Shown here: in pieces, positions 52,788 to 62,172 of the stretch
Position numbering within the stretch: position 1 is the stretch's first letter
Layout: every line of letters begins with the position of its first letter
Assembly (NCBI GenBank): GCA_024276605.1
Contig: JAJRWX010000040.1
Span: 1-62,652 of the forward strand
Direction: 5' to 3'
Origin: Planctomycetota bacterium
Lineage (GTDB): Bacteria > Planctomycetota > Phycisphaerae > UBA1845
Length of the DNA: 62,652 nucleotides
Notes under the pieces: generated by a model
What the model was told of the DNA's origin: nothing
Databases searched by the model: none
Seen by the model: the letters and a program-made list of their open reading frames with translations, nothing else
Position numbers and translations under genes: made by a program

Positions 52788-55556
52788 ATGAGTGTATTAC
52801 GAACAAAGTTTTGGATGGGTTGGTTGGGTATGTTGGCCTTATGTCCCTTCGCAAATGCCGGTTCAATTGGAAGCGGTTTTACCTATCAGGGACAACTGAA
52901 AGAGGGAGGTGTTCCGGTCAACGATACGTGCGACATGCGTTTCAACCTTCGCACGAATCCCTGGGGGACGGATAACACTGATGTCGTTGGTACTATCCTG
53001 TTTGATGGAAGTGTAACTGGTTTCCCATCGATGGCTATCCAGGATGGGCTTTTTCAAGTCGAATTGGATTTCGGCACGGACGCACTCGCTCAATCACCTG
53101 TGTGGTTGGATGTCAGCGTTCGATGCCCTGCTGGTAGTGGTGGAACCTACATCGGGCTATTGCCTCGCCAGCCGGTGAACGCCGCACCGTATGCCGTTCA
53201 TACACGAGGTATTTCGGTTGATTCCACTGGAAATGTTGGCATTGGTACGGACGCGCCGGCGGAACGCTTACATGTTACCGGGAACATACAAGCTGATAAG
53301 GTGACGGTGGGAGATACGCTAACGAATGGGAGCGGTGTCACCATTCGCCATACGGAGCTACAAGTATTTCCAAATCCGCCAGTGCAGCGCGAGGCTGAAA
53401 TGGCTTATGACGGCACAAGATTGAGCTTGTATACGGATACGACATCGAGTCCACCGCACCCGGCAAACGGCTTGGTCATTGACAATCTTGGTAGGGTTGG
53501 CATTGGCACTGATACGCTGTCAGGCCAACTAACGGTGAACGGTATGATCGAGTCACTAAGTCTTGGGTTCAAGTTCCCGGACGGAACCGTTCAATCGACA
53601 GCGGCATCCGGCGGCGGATCGCTCTGGTCGGCCAAGGGCAACGACATCTACTACAGCGGTGGCAAGGTAGGCCTTGGGACGAATTCACCCAAACAGCGCT
53701 TGCACAACACGGGTGATTACTACGGCAGGGGGCATCTATGGTTGTACGCCTACCAGGGGGACGGTAAGGATGGTACGGCTTATGTTCAGGCAAGAGATGA
53801 TTCCGGAGCGTCGTCGATAGGTATGAAACTGCGCACGCAAAACGCAGGCTCTCTTGTCGATGCGTTGTCACTTCACCCTATGGGCGGTGTCGGGATTGGT
53901 ACGTCTCCTCCGCCGACGGGGCTATGGGTTAAAGGGTATGGTGCTCCAGGGTTCGGTGGACAGATTGTGATTGATTCGTCTGACACCAGCGGTGTTTTGG
54001 ATTCCGGTGCGAGCTTATTGTTTACCAGCATGGCAAGTCTACCGAGTACTCATTTGGGTTCAATCGGATGTTTCAAAGAGGATGGCGATAAGGCACGCTC
54101 GGCTTATTACCTCTCACTAAAAACCCGTTCGAACAACAGTATACCGAATGAAAAGGTCCGCATTACGAGCACGGGTGACGTCGGTATCGGAACCACAACG
54201 CCAGCGGGGCATCTCGCTTTAGGAGATTACTTCAGCGGTACGGGCTTCAGCAAAGTAGTCAATTATAAGAAGCAACTCGTCATCGGCGGTGATTACAACG
54301 TTGACACCAACACCGGAAACTCCGTCAAACTGCTGATTACAACTTATGACAACGACAGCCTAAGCGATATTTATCCCATCTATGCCGAGGACGAAAACAA
54401 TGGTGTGGATTTTTACGTACGTAATCATGAGGGAGTTCGAACGGCTTACTTCGCCGGCAGGCTTGGTATTGGCACTAGTCCGGTCCTATTCGATACCCGC
54501 TACCGACTAAATGTGACGAGTGACGGAGTGGGCAATCCGGATGATTGGACGGCTCACTTCAAGGACAGCAACGGTACCGGCGAGGTGTGGCTCGCGGGTG
54601 ATGATGGGTACGGGCATGATTACGGTATCGAGACGCGCGGCGGTAAAGCCGGCGGGTTTTTCCACGATACGGATACTCAGGCAGAAGCGCGGGTCGCTTA
54701 TACTTCAGGCACTGGCAAGAAGTACGGTATCTGGGCGAAGGGGCGTGGGGCATCCGCAGAGGGGGCAGGGGGCCATTTTGAAGACGAATTGGGCGATAGT
54801 GCCACACTTGCGACAGGTGGTTGGGGTGTCTGGGGGTATGGCATCGGTGGTGGTGGTCATATGGAAGATATAGGTTCCGGCGCTTATGCTAGACTTGGTT
54901 TCAGCGGCTTTAGTATCTGGGGGAACGGCACGAAAAATTTTGTACAAAACCATCCAGAACAAAAAAATCGTGTGGTGGTATATGCTGCGCCGGAGGGGGA
55001 CGAGGTGGCTACCTACACGCGCGGCACAGCTCGGTTGGTCAACGGAGAAGCCCGTGTGCCGCTCGGGGAGACCTTCCAATGGGTCACCAACCCTGACATT
55101 GGCCTGACGGCACATGTAACACTACGCGGTGATTGCAATGGACTCTATGTCGTTTCCGTAACGACAACCGAACTTGTTGTGCGTGAGTTGAACAGCGGTA
55201 CATCAAACACCAAGTTCGATTTCATAGTATATGGTTTGCGCATCGGCTTCGAGGAAGCCGCCGTCGTTCAAGAGAAGGAACTGCCAGCGCCCATACCTTC
55301 GATGGCTTCACTAAAGCAGCAATACGTGGCACATCCCGAACTACGTAAGTTTAACGCCATGGAACGCTTCAAGCGCATGCGCACGGAGACCGGTTCGAGG
55401 GGGCTACTTGATCTCAGTGCGGCTCGTGCCTTGCATGACGCGATCACCGAGTACGACCCGGCCAATCATAACCAAACCGCCGTTCACGATCGTATGCCGT
55501 TGTCTCGTCAACCAGGTTCAGTGACGCGGTCTGATGCCGAAGTTCAACAGCACTGA
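52788..55556 (+). CDS. Large exported tail-fibre-like protein
   Basis: 922 residues; AGGAGA precedes ATG. A signal peptide ends near FANAGSI. Residues ~25-140 form a beta domain (FTYQGQLKEGGVPVNDTCDM). The long middle is made of irregular beta repeats each bearing a VGIGT phrase (NVGIGTDAPAERLHV, RVGIGTDTLSG, KVGLGTNSPKQRLH, VGIGTTTPAGHLAL), as in phage tail-fibre and surface stalk proteins. A further beta domain and an alpha-helical tail follow (ALHDAITEYDPANH). It may act in attachment. Phage origin is not supported by the neighbours. Confidence 0.8.
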   Translation: MSVLRTKFWMGWLGMLALCPFANAGSIGSGFTYQGQLKEGGVPVNDTCDMRFNLRTNPWGTDNTDVVGTILFDGSVTGFPSMAIQDGLFQVELDFGTDALAQSPVWLDVSVRCPAGSGGTYIGLLPRQPVNAAPYAVHTRGISVDSTGNVGIGTDAPAERLHVTGNIQADKVTVGDTLTNGSGVTIRHTELQVFPNPPVQREAEMAYDGTRLSLYTDTTSSPPHPANGLVIDNLGRVGIGTDTLSGQLTVNGMIESLSLGFKFPDGTVQSTAASGGGSLWSAKGNDIYYSGGKVGLGTNSPKQRLHNTGDYYGRGHLWLYAYQGDGKDGTAYVQARDDSGASSIGMKLRTQNAGSLVDALSLHPMGGVGIGTSPPPTGLWVKGYGAPGFGGQIVIDSSDTSGVLDSGASLLFTSMASLPSTHLGSIGCFKEDGDKARSAYYLSLKTRSNNSIPNEKVRITSTGDVGIGTTTPAGHLALGDYFSGTGFSKVVNYKKQLVIGGDYNVDTNTGNSVKLLITTYDNDSLSDIYPIYAEDENNGVDFYVRNHEGVRTAYFAGRLGIGTSPVLFDTRYRLNVTSDGVGNPDDWTAHFKDSNGTGEVWLAGDDGYGHDYGIETRGGKAGGFFHDTDTQAEARVAYTSGTGKKYGIWAKGRGASAEGAGGHFEDELGDSATLATGGWGVWGYGIGGGGHMEDIGSGAYARLGFSGFSIWGNGTKNFVQNHPEQKNRVVVYAAPEGDEVATYTRGTARLVNGEARVPLGETFQWVTNPDIGLTAHVTLRGDCNGLYVVSVTTTELVVRELNSGTSNTKFDFIVYGLRIGFEEAAVVQEKELPAPIPSMASLKQQYVAHPELRKFNAMERFKRMRTETGSRGLLDLSAARALHDAITEYDPANHNQTAVHDRMPLSRQPGSVTRSDAEVQQH

Positions 55557-55591
55557 TAGTTGGTGATCGGGTGCATGGACGAGTGCCCCAG

Positions 55592-55709
55592 TCAGAGCAC
55601 CACGGCGCAAGTTTGGTGACACGCTGATAGATCGGCGCGGCTGACCTTGTTGACGCAAGTAAACTTGTTTATGTGTGTCGGTCCGCAGGCTGGCGCCGTG
55701 CGGCTCTGA
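55592..55709 (+). repeat. R1 palindromic repeat, copy 6 (118 bp)
   Basis: TCAGAGC and GCTCTGA ends are present. The cores are GGCGCAAGTT and GGCTGGCGCC and the spacer is the longest of the family. Confidence 0.8.
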
Positions 55710-55730
55710 TTCGACTATTCCGGTGGTTGC

Positions 55731-55776
55731 GTGTGGTCCATGTCCTATTTTTTGGACCTGGGGGAGCCGATGATCG
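55731..55776 (+). repeat. R5 hairpin, copy f
   Basis: Stem TCCATGTCC / GGACCTGGG (one wobble, one mismatch) followed by GGGAGCCGATGATCG. It lies 22 bases after R1 copy 6, echoing the R1-R5 order in the 268-bp duplication. Confidence 0.6.
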
Positions 55777-55791
55777 AATGCAAACCGCCGT

Positions 55792-56352
55792 CTACATGGA
55801 TTGTTGATCGATGGCGTTTTCGATGGCGCGGCGGATTTGGCGATGCACTTCGATTGGCTGTGCGATTGAACGCCATGTTTGCATTTTGTGCTGGGGCTTA
55901 TCTGATACGAAGCGGATGCTACCTAGCTGAGTCAGTCGTTCTATGATGTCTGATTCCAGGTATGTATTACGAATATCGAGCAGGGGACACGATGCGATGC
56001 GTGGTTTACGTACGCCTTCGATCGAAAGGATGCGACGATTCGTAAGGACATACCAAGACGGTGCCCAACGCAACACAGCCAATATGAAGCGAGCCACACC
56101 AATAAAAAGGACGAGTTGAGCACTGACAGTTTGCGAGAGGCTGCCTAGAGTAGCACCGGACCAAGCCATGGTGCCGGCAATGACGGTCGTGAGCACGATC
56201 CATGGAAACGAGTCGATGAGTGGTCGTAGTATGGAGGGCTGGATGGCGAGAATGACGATCTCGCTATCATTGACCACGCCGCCGGGTAATTGCAGCCAAG
56301 CCGCGGCTACTTCACCAGCTACTTCACTGGCGCGCGAGGGTGCTTCGGACAT
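55792..56352 (-). CDS. Membrane protein with bacterial PH-like domain
   Basis: About 186 residues from ATG 56352; in-frame starts also at 56367, 56403 and 56469, and none has a clear ribosome binding site. Two hydrophobic segments (WIVLTTVIAGTMAWSGATLG, LVLFIGVARFILAVL) are followed by a bPH_2-type domain (WYVLTNRRILSIEG, RNTYLESDIIERL). It is likely a membrane protein with the PH domain on the cytoplasmic side. The function of this family is generally unknown. Confidence 0.75.
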   Translation of the reverse strand: MSEAPSRASEVAGEVAAAWLQLPGGVVNDSEIVILAIQPSILRPLIDSFPWIVLTTVIAGTMAWSGATLGSLSQTVSAQLVLFIGVARFILAVLRWAPSWYVLTNRRILSIEGVRKPRIASCPLLDIRNTYLESDIIERLTQLGSIRFVSDKPQHKMQTWRSIAQPIEVHRQIRRAIENAIDQQSM

Positions 56353-56664
56353 GGCAGCATTGTACATCGTACCCCATCGATTTTTAACCAGTGTTGAGAT
56401 CATAGGATTATCAATCCCCGGTTTGCCAATCCCTTTTTGCTTGCCGCAGCATCTTCTATCAACCCACATCTCTTAGCCATCATGTTACACCAACGTCAGC
56501 GATACTGCACCAAGCGCCTTCGTCCACGCTGCCCGCTATATTACCGGTCATTGAGTCTTATCGACGCATCATGCAAGCATATCGCGTAGTTAAGAAAAGC
56601 GGCGTTTTCAGGTCTGGTAAAGCTAATCCCGAGAGGTAGACATGATATGGTTAAGGGAATTCGA

Positions 56665-57777
56665 TCAAGCGATAGCTACGGGGTTGGGTGAGAGGTTAGC
56701 GAGCATACGTTCGAGGGCGATGACAGCTAGGCGCTTTGTATCGGGGGCTACAACAATCTGATTGACGATGTTCCCTTCAATAAGGTTGTCTATCGCCCAG
56801 GCTAAATGCTTGAGATCGATGCGGTACATGGTGGTGCAGAGGCATTGAATACCGGCGAGCGAACGAATGGTCTTGTCTGGATGATCGTGAACCAAACGAT
56901 CGACCAGATGAATTTCCGTGCCGATGGCCCATTGGCTACCTGCGGGTGACTGCCGTACGGTTTGAATGATAAACTCCGTACTGCCTGAGAGGTCCGCCTG
57001 TTGCACGACTTCCCAACTGCATTCCGGATGGACAAGAATGTTATACGCTGGATCAATCCGGCGAATCTCATCGCATTGTGCGGTGGTGAATAGGGCGTGT
57101 ACGCTGCAGTGGCCTTTCCAAAGCAATACCTTCGCATCGTTGACTTGTGATTTGGTCAAGCCGCCGTTGGGTAATTTCGGATCATAGACGATCATCTCAT
57201 CGAGTGGGATACCCATCGCGAAGGCCGTGTTGCGACCTAAGTGTTGATCCGGCAGAAACAACACTTTCTCGCCTTGGTCGAAGGCCCAATCCAGTACGGC
57301 GCGGGCGTTGCTACTGGTGCAGCAGGCACCTTGGTGAGCGCCACAGAATGCCTTGATTGATGCTGCGGAGTTGACATACGTGATGGGTATGACGTTGTCG
57401 TGACACTCGAGGTCAAGAAAGTCCCAAGCCTCTTCAAGTTGATCGAGGTTGGCCATGTCTGCCATGCTGCAGCCTGCGGAGAGGTCGGGCAGGATGACTT
57501 TAACGCGATCGTCGCTGAGAATGTCAGCGGATTCAGCCATGAAATGTACACCGCAGAATACGATGAATTCCGCTTCCTGCTGGTCTGCGCCGACCTGCGA
57601 AAGCTTTAAGCTGTCACCCACGAAATCGGCGAATTGGATGACTTCGTTTTGCTGGTAATGATGGCCAAGGATGATCAGGCGAGAGCCTAGTTTCGCTTTG
57701 CCTTTCGATATGCGCTCACTGATCTGCGCTTCGGTAAGACCGTTGTAAAATGGTGGAAGCGGTGGTTGAAATAACAC
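56665..57777 (-). CDS. nadA: Quinolinate synthase A
   Basis: 370 residues from GTG 57777, chosen for AGGAG about 10 bases upstream; the open frame starts earlier. The three conserved Cys that hold the 4Fe-4S cluster are seen in SAGCSMAD, VHPECSWEVV and GIQCLCTTM. Other family motifs are LGHHYQQNEV, YVNSAASIKAFC and LPDQHLGRN. It condenses iminoaspartate with dihydroxyacetone phosphate to quinolinate for NAD synthesis. nadB and nadC are not in the window. Confidence 0.96.
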   Translation of the reverse strand: MLFQPPLPPFYNGLTEAQISERISKGKAKLGSRLIILGHHYQQNEVIQFADFVGDSLKLSQVGADQQEAEFIVFCGVHFMAESADILSDDRVKVILPDLSAGCSMADMANLDQLEEAWDFLDLECHDNVIPITYVNSAASIKAFCGAHQGACCTSSNARAVLDWAFDQGEKVLFLPDQHLGRNTAFAMGIPLDEMIVYDPKLPNGGLTKSQVNDAKVLLWKGHCSVHALFTTAQCDEIRRIDPAYNILVHPECSWEVVQQADLSGSTEFIIQTVRQSPAGSQWAIGTEIHLVDRLVHDHPDKTIRSLAGIQCLCTTMYRIDLKHLAWAIDNLIEGNIVNQIVVAPDTKRLAVIALERMLANLSPNPVAIA

Positions 57778-57914
57778 GACAAACGAACTCCTAAGCGTTA
57801 CCGACCCATAGCTGCAGCCCAATCGAGTACCTATTGCAGCTTGTATTGAAGTATAGTCTACCCGCTGCTTCCATGCCATACGACATCTTTGTTATCGGAA
57901 ATTGCCTGGGACCA

Positions 57915-58184
57915 CGAAAACCGCTTCCTGACGGGCGCGGCTCTGACCAACCCAGTCGGGTGGCATGGACAAACGCCGCGGAATCGGGCTGTCGAATGTC
58001 TAATGAATGCTGCTCGCGGCGTTTGCCCGTGCGGGCGCAACCGAGAAAAAGCACGGGCAAGCGTCGCCCCTACGACTCTTTTCATCCGCGATCCCTTCAA
58101 CGCGACGCTTGTCCATGCTACCCCACCTAATCGGTCTTGCACCTGCGAAAACCGCTTCCTGACGGGCGCGGCTCGGACCAACCC
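57915..58184 (+). repeat. R3: 39-bp direct repeats bracketing an R2 element
   Basis: Copies at 57915-57953 and 58146-58184 (CGAAAACCGCTTCCTGACGG and onward to CCAACCC) agree at 38 of 39 bases and face the same way. Between them lies R2 copy 2. The arrangement may reflect insertion of R2 into an R3 array. Confidence 0.85.
57958..58123. mobile_element. R2 MITE-like element, copy 2 (166 bp)
   Basis: It is highly similar along its whole length to the element at 42749-42915, with the same inverted ends (GGGTGGCATGGACAAACGCC; the right end has one more substitution). It lies between nadA and the FkbM gene. Confidence 0.85.
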
Positions 58185-58207
58185 GTCACTTCAATTATGA
58201 CGGAGCA

Positions 58208-58969
58208 TTAGGCGTTGTCGGTGACAAATCCTGATAGCATGAGATCCTCATTTTCATCCTCGTCTCGGACATAGAAATCGTTGATTTTCTGACGATGGAA
58301 CTTGCGGTATTTTCGATCGGCTAGATACGGCTCGATACCACTCCCCATAGAGCGATCGTTTTCCAGGACCAGCACACGCGGCTTAAACCGCTCAAGATCG
58401 AACCCGGCTAGGACGTCCAGCTCACCGCCTTCGACGTCGATGGAGACGAGATCAATTTGCCACCCTTTATTGTCAGCCCACGCTATTGCATGAGGCGGGC
58501 CTGATCGGCGGGTCTCCATGAGGACGTCGTCCAATGTGGTAACTGACACTTCGATCTCCACTAGTTCAGCGCCTTCACTTATGCATCGATCCTTATGCTG
58601 TTGGTCGGCGTTGAGAAAGGACAGGACCGGTACGTTTTTCGTAACAGTGAAGTTAGCCTTGGGCGGGGAACCCGGTTTGCTGCAGGCGGTGTTAATCACC
58701 AGGCTGCGCGGACGCACGTATGAAGCGTGCTCACAGAGTTCGGGTATGGGTTCGACGAGGATGCCGGTCCATCCCATCTGCTCAAGAAAATAAGTATTGC
58801 TAAGCGTGATACCGTCGAACGCGCCAACCTCGATAAAAAAGCCGTGATGTCGCCGTTTGAATACCTGCCAGAGTATGCGGTCTTCGCCAAACTGTGCGCG
58901 GTACAAATGATCGACCTGGATAGGTGTCCATGTTGAAGGTGAGTTTGGTGTTGCGGCTAGGGTTGTCAT
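58208..58969 (-). CDS. FkbM-family methyltransferase
   Basis: 253 residues. The SAM-binding motif is in FIEVGAFDGITLSNTY, followed by GWTGILVEPIPE, VTTLDDVL and DLVSIDVEGGELDVL, the standard FkbM order. Such enzymes O-methylate sugars or small molecules. The gene is the last of a three-gene (-) operon, 8 bases after the CgeB-like gene, so it likely modifies the same glycan. Confidence 0.9.
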   Translation of the reverse strand: MTTLAATPNSPSTWTPIQVDHLYRAQFGEDRILWQVFKRRHHGFFIEVGAFDGITLSNTYFLEQMGWTGILVEPIPELCEHASYVRPRSLVINTACSKPGSPPKANFTVTKNVPVLSFLNADQQHKDRCISEGAELVEIEVSVTTLDDVLMETRRSGPPHAIAWADNKGWQIDLVSIDVEGGELDVLAGFDLERFKPRVLVLENDRSMGSGIEPYLADRKYRKFHRQKINDFYVRDEDENEDLMLSGFVTDNA

Positions 58970-58977
58970 GGGGATGG

Positions 58978-60300
58978 CTATACTTTTTGTACAGGTTGAT
59001 CAGTTTTCGTTTTTGACAACAGGTCTTGGGCCGGTGTGTTGGTCATAGATGTTACTTGGCTGTCGGGGATGACAGAGCCACCGCGTAGCATCCCCGCTTT
59101 GCGAAGTAAATCGACGAGTGTTTGAAAACGATGGCTGTACAAATGTTGTCTGAGCGTGCGCCGTTGACCAGCCGCAGCGATTTCTCGACGCTCTTTGTCG
59201 TGGGCCATGTAGTATTTGATTTTTTCTAATAGTTCGTGCTCGTCGTGAAATACGTCGCATTCCTTACCAATCTCAAAGTTGGCGGAAAGTTCCGGCGTTT
59301 CGTAAGTAAGCATGAACCCGCCGTGCGAAGTTATTTCAAAATGGCGGATATTCAACCCGCTTTCCAAGCACCCCTTCATCAGATTCAGGCAGATGGGCAC
59401 GCGTCGCATACGCTCGTGTAATGCCTTCATATCCCAAATACGTGGGGTATGTTTGAGTCTGTGGATTTCACCCCAGTGGTCACCAACCAATTCGAATGCA
59501 TCTCCGAGCTTATGGTGGAGAAACTTGGCGAATCGGTCGCGTTGCTTAATAGCTAAATACGCATTGTAGAAGAATTTGTCGTTGAAATACTTGGCCGATT
59601 TCTCCGCACGTATAGCTCGGTCGTCGCTACGTATCGGTGGTTGGGCAAATTCGTACAGGTCGTAGTAGATGTTATGAAACGCCAAGTCCGGCATATCGGC
59701 ATGGACGGCTGCAGCGGTGAGTCCGGGGACGATAGCTTCGGAACTTACGGTCTGCCCTGATTTGAACCATCCCGAAGCGGGATGGCCCATGAACGCAATC
59801 ACAGGCCCCGGATCAGGGTCGGGCAAAGGCGATGTATTAAAGTCATCGTTTGCCGCAGCCATGGGCATGGTCAAAATGTTGGGCAAGCCGAGGCGTTTGA
59901 GTTCGTCACTATGGGCCGTCTCCCAAATCCACTTGATCCAATCATGACTCTCTAAGATGTGCCAGTGATCAGACCATGGGACATTGGCCATAGTGGATGT
60001 GATGGGGTCGAGATAGCAGGCGACGTAGGGGATACGCAGGGCCGCTGTGGCTAGCATCATTTCAGAGGGATTATCGGTAGATGGTACCAGCGTCAATGCT
60101 TCCGTATTGAAATCGACGACAAGCTCAATTTGATGGTCTTCGAGGAATTTTTTGATGATCGGACCGTCGCTGAAACGCTGCTCTAACGACCGATTGAAAT
60201 CATAACTTGGAAGTGTCGGCAGGCAGAATACCTCAAATCCAGCTTGCTGAGCGGAGTGATGGAGTTGTTTTGTTGTGGCGATACGAAGCGGTGAAGGCAT
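58978..60300 (-). CDS. CgeB-like glycosyltransferase
   Basis: 440 residues. An N-terminal Rossmann-like half (EVFCLPTLPSYDFNRS) is followed by the C-terminal group-1-type half with the conserved NIRHFEITSHGGFMLTYE and FEIGKECDVFHDEHELLEKI segments of CgeB-like (spore maturation/glycan) proteins. The segment AAGQRRTLRQHLYSHR is nearly shared with the neighbouring fusion protein, so the two are paralogues. It probably transfers a sugar from a nucleotide donor to a surface glycan or protein. Confidence 0.82.
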   Translation of the reverse strand: MPSPLRIATTKQLHHSAQQAGFEVFCLPTLPSYDFNRSLEQRFSDGPIIKKFLEDHQIELVVDFNTEALTLVPSTDNPSEMMLATAALRIPYVACYLDPITSTMANVPWSDHWHILESHDWIKWIWETAHSDELKRLGLPNILTMPMAAANDDFNTSPLPDPDPGPVIAFMGHPASGWFKSGQTVSSEAIVPGLTAAAVHADMPDLAFHNIYYDLYEFAQPPIRSDDRAIRAEKSAKYFNDKFFYNAYLAIKQRDRFAKFLHHKLGDAFELVGDHWGEIHRLKHTPRIWDMKALHERMRRVPICLNLMKGCLESGLNIRHFEITSHGGFMLTYETPELSANFEIGKECDVFHDEHELLEKIKYYMAHDKERREIAAAGQRRTLRQHLYSHRFQTLVDLLRKAGMLRGGSVIPDSQVTSMTNTPAQDLLSKTKTDQPVQKV

Positions 60301-60312
60301 GGAGGGGTTCCT

Positions 60313-62172
60313 TTATGTTTTCACATACAAAGCATCGCCCCAATTTTGGGGTTGATCAGATGGATAGATGGCGTGTCGGCGAAAACCGCAATTAGCTAAG
60401 AACCCATCAATATCGCTAAGTAGTGGTGATTCTTTGTATAAGGGTACGAATGAAACTTCGGTATATACAACTTTGGCACTTTTGAGCACCCGGCGTGCAC
60501 CATGTAGCGCTTTGAGTTCGGCACCTTGAATGTCTAATTTGACCAGATCGATCCGAGCTGGATCGATATTATTTTCCTCGCACCAATGATCCAATGTACA
60601 CACGTCGACCTGTTGCTCGCCTACGATGCGCGTCCACTGGGCGCAGGGGTTACCCTCCTGAAACCCAAGAAGCGAGTGGCACTCAGAACTGGCTGTCAGG
60701 TTCATGGTCATGGTTCCATCTCGATCAGCTACGGCCTTTTGGACGGGATGAGCGCTGATATCCACACAGGTTTTCTGCAATTGCTCGAAGACTTCGGGCA
60801 CCGGCTCGAAACTGTGAATTTCCGCTTGTGGATAAAGTTTACGCAGGCCCTTAGCCATGTACCCGACGTTCGCACCGATGTCTAGTACGATATCGGCTTC
60901 GGGAAGTAGTGATTTGCAATCATCCGTCCAGCGCGTAAGCGAAAACTTTATGTGTGGTTCACCCGGAGCTAGTGCGGATAACAGTGTGTCAAGGCGATGA
61001 CTGTAAAGATGATTGTTTAGGGTACGTCGCTGCCCGGCAGCGGCGATGGCGACGCGCTCATCCGGATGTTGTAGGTAATAGTCTATTTTTTCGAGCAGAT
61101 CAGCCTCGCTGGTAAACATGACGCATTCCTTACCGATGTCAAAGCATGTGGCCAATTCGGGCTGCCGGTAACAGAGCATGAATCCGCCCGCAGCGGTGAT
61201 TTCAAAATGGCGCATGTTCAAGCCGCCTTCGGCATTGCCGTTGACAAGATTGATGTTGATGGCTGTGTCACGAAAATGCTGAAAATAAGGTGTACCAGTC
61301 GGTAATGGGTTGCGCGGAGCTATGCCATACGCCGTATCCCACCCGTGACCATGAAGGTGGAAGTGTTCACCGAGTTTTCGCGTGAGAAAAATGACGAACC
61401 GATCACGGTTGCGCATGCACAATGAGGCATTGTAGAAAAGCTTAGCGTTGAAGTAATTCGTCGTCTTTAGTAAGCGAGTATGAGCGTCGTCACTTTCGAG
61501 TATAGGCTGACCCAGGCCGTACGCGTCGTGATATAAATCCCAAAAGAAGGCATGGGGCATATCTGGGTGTGTGGCACCGGCTAGTACCCCTGGCAGCAAT
61601 GCGGCTGTCCCCACGGCTTGATTGCTGGTGAAAAAAGTTGTGTTTTGGCCACCGATAAACGATACCACGCGTCGTTGTTTAGCGGGATCAATCGGCGTCG
61701 TATCATAATGACGGACAGGGGCAGCCATAGGGATGTGCAAGACGTTGGGAACCCCGAAGCGCTGTAACTCGTAAGCTTGGGCACGATCCCAAATTGCCTT
61801 CACCCACTGCGTGCTCTGAAGACATTGCCAAGCGGTTTGCCACCCGATTCCCTGCAATGCTGTGACCATTGGATCGATAAAGTGCGAGCATAGCACGTGT
61901 CCTGTAGATTCATGCAGCAGGGCGATATCACTTGGTGAGTCATTAAGTCCGGGTAAAAAGCCAAGCCCGGTTCCGCTATTATCCAAGAGGAAATCAGCGC
62001 CTTGTTCGCGAAGCAATCTTGCTACTGATTGGCCGATGGCGAGCCTTGATCCCATATCAGATGCGTAGGCGTTACCAGAGGGGTGAGTCGCAGCTGGCAG
62101 GGGAACAATGTCGTGACCTCGCTGTCGGCATGCATCCGTCCACCATCCATGCTCGAACACGCCAACTCGCAC
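60313..62172 (-). CDS. CgeB-like glycosyltransferase fused to FkbM methyltransferase
   Basis: 619 residues. Residues 1-~395 are a CgeB-like glycosyltransferase (NMRHFEITAAGGFMLCYRQP, CFDIGKECVMFTSEADLLEK). Residues ~415-619 are an FkbM methyltransferase (IVLDIGANVGYMAKGLRK, SFEPVPEVFEQL, VCTLDHWCE, DLVKLDIQGAELKALHG). The neighbouring two genes encode the same two activities separately. It lies 12 bases upstream of the 440-residue gene and is the first gene of the operon. It probably adds and methylates one sugar of a surface glycan. Confidence 0.85.
   Translation of the reverse strand: MRVGVFEHGWWTDACRQRGHDIVPLPAATHPSGNAYASDMGSRLAIGQSVARLLREQGADFLLDNSGTGLGFLPGLNDSPSDIALLHESTGHVLCSHFIDPMVTALQGIGWQTAWQCLQSTQWVKAIWDRAQAYELQRFGVPNVLHIPMAAPVRHYDTTPIDPAKQRRVVSFIGGQNTTFFTSNQAVGTAALLPGVLAGATHPDMPHAFFWDLYHDAYGLGQPILESDDAHTRLLKTTNYFNAKLFYNASLCMRNRDRFVIFLTRKLGEHFHLHGHGWDTAYGIAPRNPLPTGTPYFQHFRDTAININLVNGNAEGGLNMRHFEITAAGGFMLCYRQPELATCFDIGKECVMFTSEADLLEKIDYYLQHPDERVAIAAAGQRRTLNNHLYSHRLDTLLSALAPGEPHIKFSLTRWTDDCKSLLPEADIVLDIGANVGYMAKGLRKLYPQAEIHSFEPVPEVFEQLQKTCVDISAHPVQKAVADRDGTMTMNLTASSECHSLLGFQEGNPCAQWTRIVGEQQVDVCTLDHWCEENNIDPARIDLVKLDIQGAELKALHGARRVLKSAKVVYTEVSFVPLYKESPLLSDIDGFLANCGFRRHAIYPSDQPQNWGDALYVKT

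Noticed and set aside
52788-55556. Prophage tail-fibre gene
   Set aside because: The protein has a signal peptide and lies next to a dockerin-like exported protein, with no other phage genes in the window.
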